64,000 nt of DNA, from the NCBI RefSeq assembly GCF_003024685.1, contig NZ_PYLQ01000003.1, positions 62,001-126,000 on the forward strand, given 5' to 3'. Positions 27,128 to 36,283 of this stretch are shown one piece after another (positions within the stretch are counted from its first letter, which is position 1; every line of letters begins with the position of its first letter). The notes under the pieces were generated by a model, which was not told where the DNA came from, made no database searches, and saw only the letters and a list, made by a program, of their open reading frames with translations. A program made the position numbers and the translations under genes. This DNA comes from Faecalibacillus intestinalis. GTDB lineage: Bacteria; Bacillota_I; Bacilli_A; Erysipelotrichales; Coprobacillaceae.

Positions 27128-27592
27128 ATGGAACTATTGGAATTTGAGGATATTAAAGAAATCTTTTTACAATTTAAATCTCTCCATAAAAATATTCAAG
27201 AACTTACTAGTAAAAAAAGCAATAGGGAAGGATTATCTGCTGATCAGTGTTATTTGTTAGGTCTTATTGATCATTTTGGTCATCCTAATCAAAAAATTCT
27301 TGCAGAACGTTTAAAAATTACACCAGCTACTTTATCAGTAAGATTACAACGTTTAGAAAAAGCAGGTTTTATTGAAAAAGTTGTAAGTAGACATGATAAA
27401 AGAAATGTCTCATTACATATTACGGAAAAGGGAAAAGAAGAAATTAAAAGTTGTAAAGATGATATGAAAATGTTTACAACACGCTTATTTGGAGGAATAA
27501 ATAAAGAAGATTTAGATAGAATGAAAACGTATTGTCAAATCTTTGAAAAGAATATTCGTTTAATGAAGGAGGAGTTAGATGTTCAAGATTAA
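27128..27592 (+). CDS. MarR family transcriptional regulator
   Basis: The 154-residue protein is a winged-helix regulator: HPNQKILAERLKITPATLSV is the recognition region and SRHDKRNVSLHITEKGKEE is the wing. The ATG at 27128 follows AGGAGGTGTCTT. An upstream in-frame start would place the protein start inside the promoter. It overlaps the first ABC exporter gene by 14 bases. MarR repressors upstream of heterodimeric ABC exporters are a common drug- or metabolite-sensing layout. The ligand is unknown. Confidence 0.92.
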   Translation: MELLEFEDIKEIFLQFKSLHKNIQELTSKKSNREGLSADQCYLLGLIDHFGHPNQKILAERLKITPATLSVRLQRLEKAGFIEKVVSRHDKRNVSLHITEKGKEEIKSCKDDMKMFTTRLFGGINKEDLDRMKTYCQIFEKNIRLMKEELDVQD

Positions 27593-29801
27593 AGGATATT
27601 TAAAGAAATTCTGGTACTTGATTTTAGCTTGTATTTGTTTGTTGTTTGTACAAGCGCAAACAGAATTAACTTTACCAGATTATATGAGTGATATTATTTC
27701 AGTAGGAATTCAAGCGGGAGGATTTGCTTCACCTGTTTCAGATGTTTTAACGGAAGAAACTTATCAACATTTATTATTGTTTGTTGATCAAAAAGATCAA
27801 AAAACAGTAAAAAAAGATTATAAAAAAATTAGTAAAGTCAATCAAGATATCATTGATACATTTCCTAAGGCTAAAGGCAAAACAGTATATCAATTGAAAG
27901 ATTTATCAAGTGATGAAGAAAGTAAGTTAGAAAGTATTTTAATGAAACCGATGTTAATTATTACTTCGCTTGATAGTATGGATACTTCTAGTAAAGAGTA
28001 TCAAGAAAAATTTGGACAATTACCTCCAAATATGACGATTTATGACGCTATTTCTTTTATGGATGAAAGTCAAAAAGCAAAGATGTTTGAAGACATTGAT
28101 AAAAAGATGGATACCATGGGAGAAAGTACTTTAAAAATTGCTGCTGGTAATGGTGTTAAAGCAGAATATAAAAAATTAGGTGCTGACATTGACAAAGTAC
28201 AAACCGATTATATTTTTAAAACAGGTTTAAAGATGTTAGGAATTGCTTTACTTGGAACAGTGGCTGCAATTTCAGTTGCTTTCTTTGCGACAAAAGTTGG
28301 GGCTGGAGTTGCTCGTGCTTTAAGAAAAGATGTCTTTGAAAAAGTTGAAAGTTTTTCCAATGAAGAATTCAATCATTTTTCTACAGCTTCATTAATTACC
28401 CGTACAACAAATGATATTACTCAAGTACAAATGGTGACAATGATGCTTTTACGTATTGTATGTTTTGCACCAATTATTGGTATTGGGGCTTTAATTAAAG
28501 TTTTAAAAGAATCACCATCAATGACATGGATCATTGCAGTTGTTATTCTTGTTATTTTTGGTGTGATGGCGGTTGCGTTTGCTGTAGTTATGCCAAAATT
28601 CAAAATTATTCAAAATTTAATTGACCGTTTAAATCTCACAATGCGTGAAAATTTATCAGGAATGCTTGTTATTCGTGCTTTTGGTAACGAAAAACATAGC
28701 GAAGATCGTTTTGATAAAGCCAATAAAGATGTTACAAATTTAAACTTATTTGTTAATAGATCAATGGCTTCTATTATGCCAATTATGATGTTTATCTTTA
28801 ATGTCGTTACTTTAGTCATTGTCTATTATGGTTCTAAACAAATCGATTTAGGTAATTTAGCAATTGGACAAATGATGGCCTTTATGCAATATGCAATGCA
28901 AATTATTATGGCCTTTTTAATGATTGCAATGATTGCTATTATGTTACCTCGAGCTAGTGTTGCTGCTAATCGTGTTTATGAAATTATTGAAACTAATCCA
29001 ACAATTCAAGATCCAACAAATCCAGTTGCTTTAGATGAAAGTAAAAAAGGACTTGTTGAATTTAATCATGTTTCATTTGCTTATCCAGGGGCGAGTGAAC
29101 CGGTTTTAAAAGATATTGATTTTGTTGCTAAACCAGGACAAACAACAGCTTTTATTGGCTCTACTGGTTCAGGAAAATCAACACTTATTAATTTAGTACC
29201 TCGTTTTTATGAAGTCAGTGAAGGAAATATTAAGGTTGCAGGGGTTGATGTTCGTGAGATGACACAACATGAATTACGTGATCGTATTGGACTTGTTCCT
29301 CAAAAAGGAAACTTATTTTCTGGAACAATTCGTTCTAATTTAAAATATGGTGCACCAGAGGCAACAGATGAAGAATTAGAAGAAGTGATTCGAATTGCTC
29401 AAGCAAAAGAATTTATTGATCAAAAAGAAGAACGTTTTGATATGGAAATTTCACAAGGTGGAACAAACGTTTCTGGTGGTCAAAAACAAAGACTTGCGAT
29501 TGCTCGTGCTATTGCGAAAAATCCAGATATTTATATTTTTGATGATAGTTTTTCAGCACTTGATTTCAAAACAGATGCTAAACTTCGTCAAGAATTAAAT
29601 CAACTTGTTAAAAAGACAAAAAGTACAGTTTTATTAGTAGGACAACGTATTGCTTCTATTATGGATGCAGACCAAATCATTGTCCTTGATGAAGGAAGAA
29701 TTGTTGGTAAAGGAACACATGAGGAATTAATGAAATCATGTCAGGTTTATCAAGAAATTGCCTATTCTCAATTATCTAAGGAGGAACTAAGTCATGAGTA
29801 A
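27579..29801 (+). CDS. Heterodimeric ABC exporter, degenerate-site subunit
   Basis: The 740-residue half-exporter has a first membrane helix, a large insert of about 170 residues predicted outside the cell (roughly residues 35-210, Lys/Asp rich), then the remaining helices and an ATPase. Walker A is GSTGSGKST and the signature is VSGGQKQR. Walker B reads IYIFDDSFSALD, with Asp where the catalytic Glu should be, and the switch reads VGQR with Gln for His. These changes mark the non-catalytic half of a heterodimer, which is established for exporters of the BmrCD/EfrCD kind. It overlaps the partner gene by eight bases. Confidence 0.92.
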   Translation: MFKIKGYLKKFWYLILACICLLFVQAQTELTLPDYMSDIISVGIQAGGFASPVSDVLTEETYQHLLLFVDQKDQKTVKKDYKKISKVNQDIIDTFPKAKGKTVYQLKDLSSDEESKLESILMKPMLIITSLDSMDTSSKEYQEKFGQLPPNMTIYDAISFMDESQKAKMFEDIDKKMDTMGESTLKIAAGNGVKAEYKKLGADIDKVQTDYIFKTGLKMLGIALLGTVAAISVAFFATKVGAGVARALRKDVFEKVESFSNEEFNHFSTASLITRTTNDITQVQMVTMMLLRIVCFAPIIGIGALIKVLKESPSMTWIIAVVILVIFGVMAVAFAVVMPKFKIIQNLIDRLNLTMRENLSGMLVIRAFGNEKHSEDRFDKANKDVTNLNLFVNRSMASIMPIMMFIFNVVTLVIVYYGSKQIDLGNLAIGQMMAFMQYAMQIIMAFLMIAMIAIMLPRASVAANRVYEIIETNPTIQDPTNPVALDESKKGLVEFNHVSFAYPGASEPVLKDIDFVAKPGQTTAFIGSTGSGKSTLINLVPRFYEVSEGNIKVAGVDVREMTQHELRDRIGLVPQKGNLFSGTIRSNLKYGAPEATDEELEEVIRIAQAKEFIDQKEERFDMEISQGGTNVSGGQKQRLAIARAIAKNPDIYIFDDSFSALDFKTDAKLRQELNQLVKKTKSTVLLVGQRIASIMDADQIIVLDEGRIVGKGTHEELMKSCQVYQEIAYSQLSKEELSHE

Positions 29802-31644
29802 TGAAAGAAGAAGACAAGGGCCTCGTGGACCAATGGATCATGGAATGAGAGGTAATGGTGAAAAAGCCAAGAATTTTAAAGGAACATTAAAGAAATTATT
29901 TGTTTATTTAAAACCTTATTATTTTAAATTAGCGGTTGTTATTATTTTTGCAGCTTGTTCAACAGTATTTACGATTGTAGGACCAAAGATCCTAGCAAAA
30001 GCAACAGATAAATTATCTGAAGGAATTATGGCGAAGGTAAGTAATACAGGAGAAATTGATTTTGATTATATTGGTATGATCTGTTTGATTCTTGTTGGTT
30101 TCTATCTTGTCAGTGCACTTTTTAGTTTTATTCAAGGATTTATTACATCTTCGATTTCACAAAAAGTTGCTTATGATTTAAGAAGTTCTTTATCTAAGAA
30201 GATGTCAAGAATGCCTTTGAGTTATTTTGATAAACATTCTAGTGGAGATACTTTAAGTAGGGTAACAAATGATATTGATACAATTGCCCAATCACTTAAT
30301 CAAAGTTTATCACAAGTGATTACATCTTCTGTTACAGTTGTTGGAATCTTTATTATGATGCTTACCATTTCTGTAAAAATGACATTGATTGCGGTACTTG
30401 TTTTACCACTTTCGATGTTACTTATTATGTTTGTTATGAAACATTCACAAAAGTATTTTAGTAGACAACAAAAAAGCTTAGGAGATGTCAATGGTCATAT
30501 TGAAGAAATGTATGGTGCTCATGATGTTGTTAAAGCCTTTAATGGGGAAGAAGATTCTGTTAAAACTTTTAATGAATATAATGATGCACTTTATGATTCA
30601 GCATGGAAATCTCAATTTTTATCAGGTTTAATGCAACCTTTAAGTAACTTTGTAGGAAACTTAGGATATGTAAGTGTTTGTTTATTAGGTGGTTTTTTAG
30701 CAGGGGGTAATACGATTACAATTGGTGATATTCAAGCGTTTATTCAATATGTACGCCAATTCAATCAACCAATTGCCCAACTTGCGCAAACAATGAATAT
30801 GTTACAAAGTACAGCTGCCGCAGCTGAACGTGTTTTTGAATTCTTAGAGGAAGAAGAATTAGAAGCTGAAACCGTTAAAATTGAAACAGATGAAGTTGAA
30901 AAATTACATGGTTCAGTTACTTTCAATCAAGTTAATTTTGGTTATTTATCAGAAAAAACAATTATTCATGATTTCAATATGCATGTTCATGCTGGACAAA
31001 CAGTTGCTATTGTTGGTCCAACCGGTGCAGGAAAAACAACGATTGTTAAATTATTAATGCGCTTTTATGAATTAAATAAAGGTTCAATTATGATTGATGG
31101 TCATGATATTAAAGATTTTTCAAGACATGATTTAAGAAGTTTGTTTGGAATGGTTTTACAAGATACATGGCTTTTTAATGGAACAATTAAGGAAAACTTG
31201 ATGTATGGTAAATTAGATGCCAGTGATGAAGAAGTAAAAAATGCCTGTGAAATGGCGTATGTAGATCATTTTGTCAATACCTTAGAAGATGGTTATGATA
31301 CGGTTCTTGATGAAGAAACATCAAATATTTCACAAGGACAAAAACAATTATTGACGATTGCTAGAGCGTTTCTAAAAGATCCTAAAATTCTTATTTTAGA
31401 TGAAGCAACTTCTTCAGTTGATACACGTACAGAAGTGCTTATTCAAAAAGGTATGGAAAAATTAATGGAAGGACGTACAAGCTTTGTTATTGCACACCGT
31501 CTATCAACGATTCGTGATGCTAATACAATCATTGTCATGAAAGATGGCGATATTGTAGAAATTGGTAATCATGATGAATTGTTAGAAAAAGGTGGATTCT
31601 ATGCCTCACTTTATCAATCACAATTTGAAGGTAGCGAAATTTAG
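29794..31644 (+). CDS. Heterodimeric ABC exporter, catalytic subunit
   Basis: The 616-residue partner has a Gly/Arg-rich N-terminal tail (RRRQGPRGPMDHGMRGNG), six membrane helices and an ATPase with Walker A GPTGAGKTT, Walker B ILILDEATSSVD with the catalytic Glu and switch IAHR. Its signature reads ISQGQKQ instead of SGGQ. The altered signature here and the altered Walker B and switch in the upstream subunit would meet in the same nucleotide site, leaving one normal site. Substrate is unknown and drug export is plausible. Confidence 0.93.
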   Translation: MSNERRRQGPRGPMDHGMRGNGEKAKNFKGTLKKLFVYLKPYYFKLAVVIIFAACSTVFTIVGPKILAKATDKLSEGIMAKVSNTGEIDFDYIGMICLILVGFYLVSALFSFIQGFITSSISQKVAYDLRSSLSKKMSRMPLSYFDKHSSGDTLSRVTNDIDTIAQSLNQSLSQVITSSVTVVGIFIMMLTISVKMTLIAVLVLPLSMLLIMFVMKHSQKYFSRQQKSLGDVNGHIEEMYGAHDVVKAFNGEEDSVKTFNEYNDALYDSAWKSQFLSGLMQPLSNFVGNLGYVSVCLLGGFLAGGNTITIGDIQAFIQYVRQFNQPIAQLAQTMNMLQSTAAAAERVFEFLEEEELEAETVKIETDEVEKLHGSVTFNQVNFGYLSEKTIIHDFNMHVHAGQTVAIVGPTGAGKTTIVKLLMRFYELNKGSIMIDGHDIKDFSRHDLRSLFGMVLQDTWLFNGTIKENLMYGKLDASDEEVKNACEMAYVDHFVNTLEDGYDTVLDEETSNISQGQKQLLTIARAFLKDPKILILDEATSSVDTRTEVLIQKGMEKLMEGRTSFVIAHRLSTIRDANTIIVMKDGDIVEIGNHDELLEKGGFYASLYQSQFEGSEI

Positions 31645-31668
31645 AAGCAAAGAAATTTGCTTCTTTTT
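31643..31668 (+). terminator. Rho-independent terminator after ABC operon
   Basis: AGAAGCAAA and TTTGCTTCT pair, followed by TTTTCTTTT. Confidence 0.85.
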
Positions 31669-31720
31669 CTTTTCAAAACATGTTTATATATGGTATAGTA
31701 CAAGCCGAGGGGATGATGTT

Positions 31721-32437
31721 ATGGTGAAAAGAAAACCACAATATGTCAAAATTAAAGAATATATTATTCAAAATATTGAAGATGAAAAATATAATGAAAA
31801 TGAACAAATTGAAAGTGAACATGCTTTGTGTGAACTTTTTGGTGTTACCCGAATGACAGTGCGCCAAGCTTTAACAGATTTAATCAATGAAAACATAATC
31901 TATTCTGTTCCTAAAGTTGGCTCATTTGTTTGTAAAAAATCCAGATTTAAAAGTTTTGATGGATTAAACAGTGTTACAGAAGACTGTGCTAAGAAAAAAG
32001 AAGATTGTACAAGTCATGTTGTTTTAAATGAACTTGAAGAAGCTACAGATTTAATGAAAAAAGAAATGGCTTTAGAAGATAATAAAGTATGGCACGTTAA
32101 ACGTGTAAGACTTGTAAACGGAGAGCCTTTATGTTTTGAAGATGATTACTGTAATTATGATTTAACAGGAGATATTCCTTTAGAAGTATCCAGTACATCT
32201 TTATTTAATCATTTTGAAAATGATCTCAATTTACATATTGCTTTTTCCGATCAACAAATTGATGCGGTTTTAGCGGGTGAAGAACTAGGAAAATATTTAC
32301 AAGTCGATCCAGTGACACCTTTGCTCAGAGTTTTATCGATTACATGCTTACATAATGGTAAATGTATTGAATATGGGTATACTTATTATCGTGTAGACAA
32401 GTATACTTTTAACCAAGTTGCATATCGTAGAAAATAA
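31721..32437 (+). CDS. GntR family regulator with UTRA domain
   Basis: The 238-residue protein has a GntR winged helix (QIESEHALCELFGVTRMTVRQALTDLINENII) and a C-terminal UTRA ligand-binding domain (from about residue 90, ending YRVDKYTFNQVAYRRK). HutC-subfamily regulators of this kind usually sense sugars or sugar phosphates. The ATG at 31721 follows GAGGGGATGATG. Neighbours do not show a sugar operon, so the target is not evident. Confidence 0.88.
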   Translation: MVKRKPQYVKIKEYIIQNIEDEKYNENEQIESEHALCELFGVTRMTVRQALTDLINENIIYSVPKVGSFVCKKSRFKSFDGLNSVTEDCAKKKEDCTSHVVLNELEEATDLMKKEMALEDNKVWHVKRVRLVNGEPLCFEDDYCNYDLTGDIPLEVSSTSLFNHFENDLNLHIAFSDQQIDAVLAGEELGKYLQVDPVTPLLRVLSITCLHNGKCIEYGYTYYRVDKYTFNQVAYRRK

Positions 32438-32444
32438 AAGGATG

Positions 32445-32472
32445 TTGTCAAATCCGTTTGGTTTGTTATAAT
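32445..32472 (+). promoter_or_regulatory. SigA-type promoter
   Basis: TTGTCA (32445-32450) and TATAAT (32467-32472) are 16 bp apart, 25 bp before the following gene. Confidence 0.75.
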
Positions 32473-32497
32473 GAGAATGTTAAAAAGGAGATTTTAG

Positions 32498-32956
32498 ATG
32501 AATTATTTATATATTGCATTAATATCAATGGTACCTTTAATTGAACTTAGAGGAGCAATTCCTGTTTCTCAAGGATTAGGATTACCAATTATTCCATCTT
32601 ATATTGTTTGTATTTTAGCAAATATGGTACCTGTACCTTTTATTTACTTATTTGCTAGAAAGGTTTTAGTATGGGGTTGCGATAAACCAGTTATTGGTAA
32701 ATTTTTCACTTGGTGTTTAGACAAAGGTGAAAGAGGTGGAAAAAAACTTCAAGAAAAAGTAGGAAGAAGTACTTTTGTTGCTTTATTATTATTTGTAGGA
32801 ATTCCACTTCCAGGGACAGGTGCATGGACAGGAACACTTGCAGCTAGTATTTTAGATATGGATTTTAAATCAACAACGATTGCTGTTATGCTAGGAGTTT
32901 TACTTGCTGGTGTAATTATGATGGTGGTTAGTTTTTTAGGATTTTCATTAATTTAG
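32498..32956 (+). CDS. Small multi-drug export family membrane protein
   Basis: The 152-residue protein matches the COG2426/Sm_multidrug_ex family by VPLIELRGAIPVSQGLGL at the start and LFVGIPLPGTGAWTGTLAA in the second half. It has about four membrane segments. The family name rests on limited data and transport function is not established. The ATG follows AAAAGGAG. Confidence 0.85.
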   Translation: MNYLYIALISMVPLIELRGAIPVSQGLGLPIIPSYIVCILANMVPVPFIYLFARKVLVWGCDKPVIGKFFTWCLDKGERGGKKLQEKVGRSTFVALLLFVGIPLPGTGAWTGTLAASILDMDFKSTTIAVMLGVLLAGVIMMVVSFLGFSLI

Positions 32957-32979
32957 AAGTGTTTTACGCTTCTTTTTTT
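32955..32979 (+). terminator. Rho-independent terminator
   Basis: AGAAGTG and CGCTTCT pair (one G-T pair) followed by seven T. Confidence 0.8.
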
Positions 32980-32995
32980 GTAAAGGAGGACGGTT

Positions 32996-34036
32996 ATGAA
33001 TGTAGAAATTATTAACGTTGGAACAGAGTTATTACTTGGAGAAATTGTCAATACAAATGCAACTTATTTACAAAAAATGTGTAAGGAATTAGGTTTTAAT
33101 GTTTTCTTTCAAACGGTGGTAGGTGATAATCCACAAAGATTTTTAGATTGTTTAAATATTGCTTTTAATAGAGGATGTGATTGTGTTATTACTACAGGTG
33201 GGCTAGGACCAACTGAAGATGATCTTACAAAAGAATTATCTGCAAAATATTTAGGATTAGAAATGATTTTTAATGAAGCAGAAGCCAAAAAAGTGAATGA
33301 TAAATGTTGCTTTGTATCACAACTAGATCAAGTTACGGATAATAACTTTAAACAAGCTTATTTTCCAAAAGATTGTTATGTTTTAGATAATCCTATTGGA
33401 ACAGCCAATGGTTGTGTGATGTCTAAAGATAAAAAAATGATTGTTAATCTTCCTGGACCACCAAAAGAAATGACATATGTTGTTGATCATCAACTTCAAC
33501 CTTATTTAGAAAAATATCGTCAAGCTAAAATCTATACGTATGATATTTTAACTCAAGGTGTTGGTGAATCGGCAGCAGCTACTTTGATTGATGATATTGT
33601 TCAAAGTCAAAAAGATATTTCTATTGCTTTGTATGCTTCTGAAGAGTATGTAAGAATTCGTTTAGGAGTTAAAGCAAAACATCAAGATGAAGCAGATGTT
33701 TTAGTGAAAGAAACAAAAGAATTGATTGAAGAAAGATTAAAGGATTATCTTGTTGAAAATCCTAATTTATTTGAAGAAGTGATGAAAAAGATTAATGGTT
33801 TTACGATTTTAAATGAATGTGATTTTTCTTTAAGTGATTATTTTATTAATAATGGAGGACCTGTTTTTATTCATTTAACGTTAAAAGAACATGCTCTTGG
33901 AGAAATTGTTCATGTGTTATTAAAATACAAAGAAAAAGAAATATCTTTCGATATTCCTTTACTTGTTAAAGCAAGTCTTTCTTTATCTAAACTTGAATCT
34001 AAATTGATTTATCAAATTGATCAATTAATTCGATAA
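32996..34036 (+). CDS. CinA-like protein with degenerate amidase domain
   Basis: The N-terminal MoCF-like domain (about residues 1-170) is well conserved: INVGTELLLGEIVNTNATYL, TTGGLGPTEDDLTKE and NLPGPPKEM. This domain in CinA/COG1058 proteins hydrolyses ADP-ribose-type nucleotides. A linker domain follows. In full-length CinA the C-terminal nicotinamide mononucleotide deamidase domain carries an ESCTGG motif. Here the matching place reads NECDFSLSDYF and the domain is shortened, giving 346 residues against about 410. The deamidase is therefore probably inactive. The 3' end overlaps the convergent LysR gene by 38 bases. Confidence 0.85.
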   Translation: MNVEIINVGTELLLGEIVNTNATYLQKMCKELGFNVFFQTVVGDNPQRFLDCLNIAFNRGCDCVITTGGLGPTEDDLTKELSAKYLGLEMIFNEAEAKKVNDKCCFVSQLDQVTDNNFKQAYFPKDCYVLDNPIGTANGCVMSKDKKMIVNLPGPPKEMTYVVDHQLQPYLEKYRQAKIYTYDILTQGVGESAAATLIDDIVQSQKDISIALYASEEYVRIRLGVKAKHQDEADVLVKETKELIEERLKDYLVENPNLFEEVMKKINGFTILNECDFSLSDYFINNGGPVFIHLTLKEHALGEIVHVLLKYKEKEISFDIPLLVKASLSLSKLESKLIYQIDQLIR

Positions 34037-34880
34037 ATTTTAAAGTAGCTTGTGATAAGCTTCTTCTTTTAAGATAGCCATAACCGATGCTTCTTGAAGG
34101 AAGAGGCTTTTTGAGTTTTAACTCATAAACTTTATTTTTATCTAAAAAATCATGAGAAAACTCTTTGACAACACAAGCATTTCCTAAATTAGCATGGGTA
34201 AATTCTAATAAAAGATGATGTGCTCCGAGTTCCATTTCGGGTTTTAATAAAATACCATGTTTCGCAAAATATTTATCAATATAATTTCTAGAATTACTTG
34301 ATTTTTCTAAAAGAATAAGATTCTTTTTTGAGATTTCTTGATAGGTATACAAATGTTCATCTTTTTTTTTGGAAATAAAGATATCATGTATGGTCAAACA
34401 TTCTTTTAAAACTAAACTTTCATCATCATAGGGAAGATTGATAAAGGCAAGATCAATCGTTCCATTTTTTAAATGTTCAACTGTTTCAATAGAAGTTCCA
34501 TTGACAACATTGATTTTGATTGTTGGATAAAGATGATGAAATTGTTTTAATAGGTCAATTAAGTAATTTTCACAAATTGAATCACCAGCACCAATATTTA
34601 ACTGTCCTGAAAGTAATTCATTATAATGAGAAAGTTCATTTTCAACACTGGTAATTAAAGCAAGGGCTTCAGTAATGTTTTTATGAAGGAGCATACCTTC
34701 TTTAGTAAGAGTAACACCTTTGTTTAAACGAATGAAGAGTTGAGTGTTGAGTTCTTTTTCTAAAGCATGAATTGTTTGAGAAACAGCGGATTGGGAAATG
34801 AATAAATTTTTGGCTGCTTTTGAAAAAGATAGGGTAGAAGCCGCTTCGTTAAATATCTTATATTGTTCTAGTTTTATCAT
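33999..34880 (-). CDS. LysR family transcriptional regulator
   Basis: The 293-residue protein has the LysR N-terminal helix-turn-helix (FNEAASTLSFSKAAKNLFIS then QSAVSQTIHALEKELN) and a periplasmic-binding-type effector domain (LNIGAGDSICENYLIDLL). It is divergent from purA, and the 110-bp space between them is AT-rich with several ATATTA tracts. LysR proteins often regulate divergent genes, but purA control by LysR is not established. The effector is unknown. Confidence 0.92.
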   Translation of the reverse strand: MIKLEQYKIFNEAASTLSFSKAAKNLFISQSAVSQTIHALEKELNTQLFIRLNKGVTLTKEGMLLHKNITEALALITSVENELSHYNELLSGQLNIGAGDSICENYLIDLLKQFHHLYPTIKINVVNGTSIETVEHLKNGTIDLAFINLPYDDESLVLKECLTIHDIFISKKKDEHLYTYQEISKKNLILLEKSSNSRNYIDKYFAKHGILLKPEMELGAHHLLLEFTHANLGNACVVKEFSHDFLDKNKVYELKLKKPLPSRSIGYGYLKRRSLSQATLKFIELIDQFDKSI

Positions 34881-34917
34881 ATTAGTACTCCTTATATCAA
34901 ATATATTATATATTAAT

Positions 34918-34946
34918 TTTACTTATATTAAAATATAGCATATAAT
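34918..34946 (+). promoter_or_regulatory. SigA-type promoter of purA-guaA
   Basis: TTTACT (34918-34923) and TATAAT (34941-34946) are 17 bp apart, 44 bp before purA. No purine riboswitch was seen. Confidence 0.7.
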
Positions 34947-34990
34947 AAAAATGTATGAAAAAGCCAATGATAGAAAGGTGGAAATGAATT

Positions 34991-36268
34991 ATGGCTGGTG
35001 TAGTTGTTGTAGGAAGTATGTGGGGAGATGAAGGTAAAGGAAAAGTTACCGATTATCTTGCACAAAAAGCAGATGTTGTATGTCGTTATGCTGGAGGTAA
35101 CAATGCAGGTCATACCATTGTTTATGGTGGTAAGAAATTTGCTTTGAAATTAATACCATCAGGTATTTTCTCTGGGCATGAAGTAATTATGGGAAATGGG
35201 ATGGTTGTTAATCCTAAAGCATTTTTAGAAGAAGTGAAATATTTAAATGACGGTGGTATTGATACAAGCAAAATCAGAATTTCTGATCGTTGTCATGTGA
35301 TTTTACCTTATCATCTTGAAATTGATGAATTACAAGAAAAGAGAAAAGGTGATAAAAGTATTGGAACCACAAAAAGAGGTATTGGACCTGCTTATGTAGA
35401 TAAATATAGTCGTATTGGTATTCGTATGGGAGAATTCGTTGATGAAGAATTATTCTTAGAAAGATTAAAAGAAACTTTCCCAATGAAAGTTGCAGAATAT
35501 CCTGAATTAAAAGACATGTTTACTGTAGAAGAAATTTTTGAAGAATACAAAGAATACGCTAAAATTATTAAGCCTTTAGTTTGTGATACAGGAATGTTAT
35601 TAGATCAATATTTACAAGAAGATAAAAAGGTTTTATTTGAAGGGGCTCAAGGAGCAATGTTAGATATTGATTATGGTACTTATCCATTTGTTACATCATC
35701 ACATCCAGGAGCTAATGGGGTATCTGAAGGGGCTGGTATTGGACCTTTATATATCAAAGAAGCAATTGGAATTATTAAAGCTTATACAACTCGTGTTGGA
35801 TCAGGACCATTCCCAACTGAATTAAATGATGCTACAGGTGATTTAATTAGAGAAAGAGGACATGAATATGGTACTGTAACTGAACGTCCAAGAAGAACTG
35901 GATGGTTTGATGCTGTAGTTGTTAATCAATCAAGAAGAATGTCTTCTTTAACAGGTATTTCATTAATGTTATTAGATGTTATGAGTGGATTTGATACAAT
36001 TAAAATCTGTAAAGCTTATAAATTAGATGGTAAAGAAATTTATGGTTTACCTGCAACTGTTAAAGATATTGAAAGATGTGAACCTGTTTATGAAGAATTA
36101 CCAGGATGGAAAGAAGATATTACACATGTAAAATCTTTTGAAGAATTACCAGTAAATTGTCAAAATTATATTCATAAAATCGAAGAACTTGTTCATTGTC
36201 CAGTAAGAATGTTCAGTGTTGGACCAGATAGAGAACAAACAGTTGTTTTAAAAGATATTAAATTTTAA
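34991..36268 (+). CDS. purA: Adenylosuccinate synthetase
   Basis: PurA converts IMP, aspartate and GTP to adenylosuccinate, the first step to AMP. The 425-residue length is standard. Motifs include GSMWGDEGKGKVTDYLA (GTP P-loop), GNNAGHTIV, TTKRGIGPAY, GAQGAMLDIDYGTYPFVTSS and RPRRTGWFDAV. AGAAAGGTGG precedes the ATG. The guaA gene follows after 15 bp, so AMP and GMP branches are co-transcribed. Confidence 0.98.
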   Translation: MAGVVVVGSMWGDEGKGKVTDYLAQKADVVCRYAGGNNAGHTIVYGGKKFALKLIPSGIFSGHEVIMGNGMVVNPKAFLEEVKYLNDGGIDTSKIRISDRCHVILPYHLEIDELQEKRKGDKSIGTTKRGIGPAYVDKYSRIGIRMGEFVDEELFLERLKETFPMKVAEYPELKDMFTVEEIFEEYKEYAKIIKPLVCDTGMLLDQYLQEDKKVLFEGAQGAMLDIDYGTYPFVTSSHPGANGVSEGAGIGPLYIKEAIGIIKAYTTRVGSGPFPTELNDATGDLIRERGHEYGTVTERPRRTGWFDAVVVNQSRRMSSLTGISLMLLDVMSGFDTIKICKAYKLDGKEIYGLPATVKDIERCEPVYEELPGWKEDITHVKSFEELPVNCQNYIHKIEELVHCPVRMFSVGPDREQTVVLKDIKF

Positions 36269-36283
36269 TAAAGGAGGTCTTTC

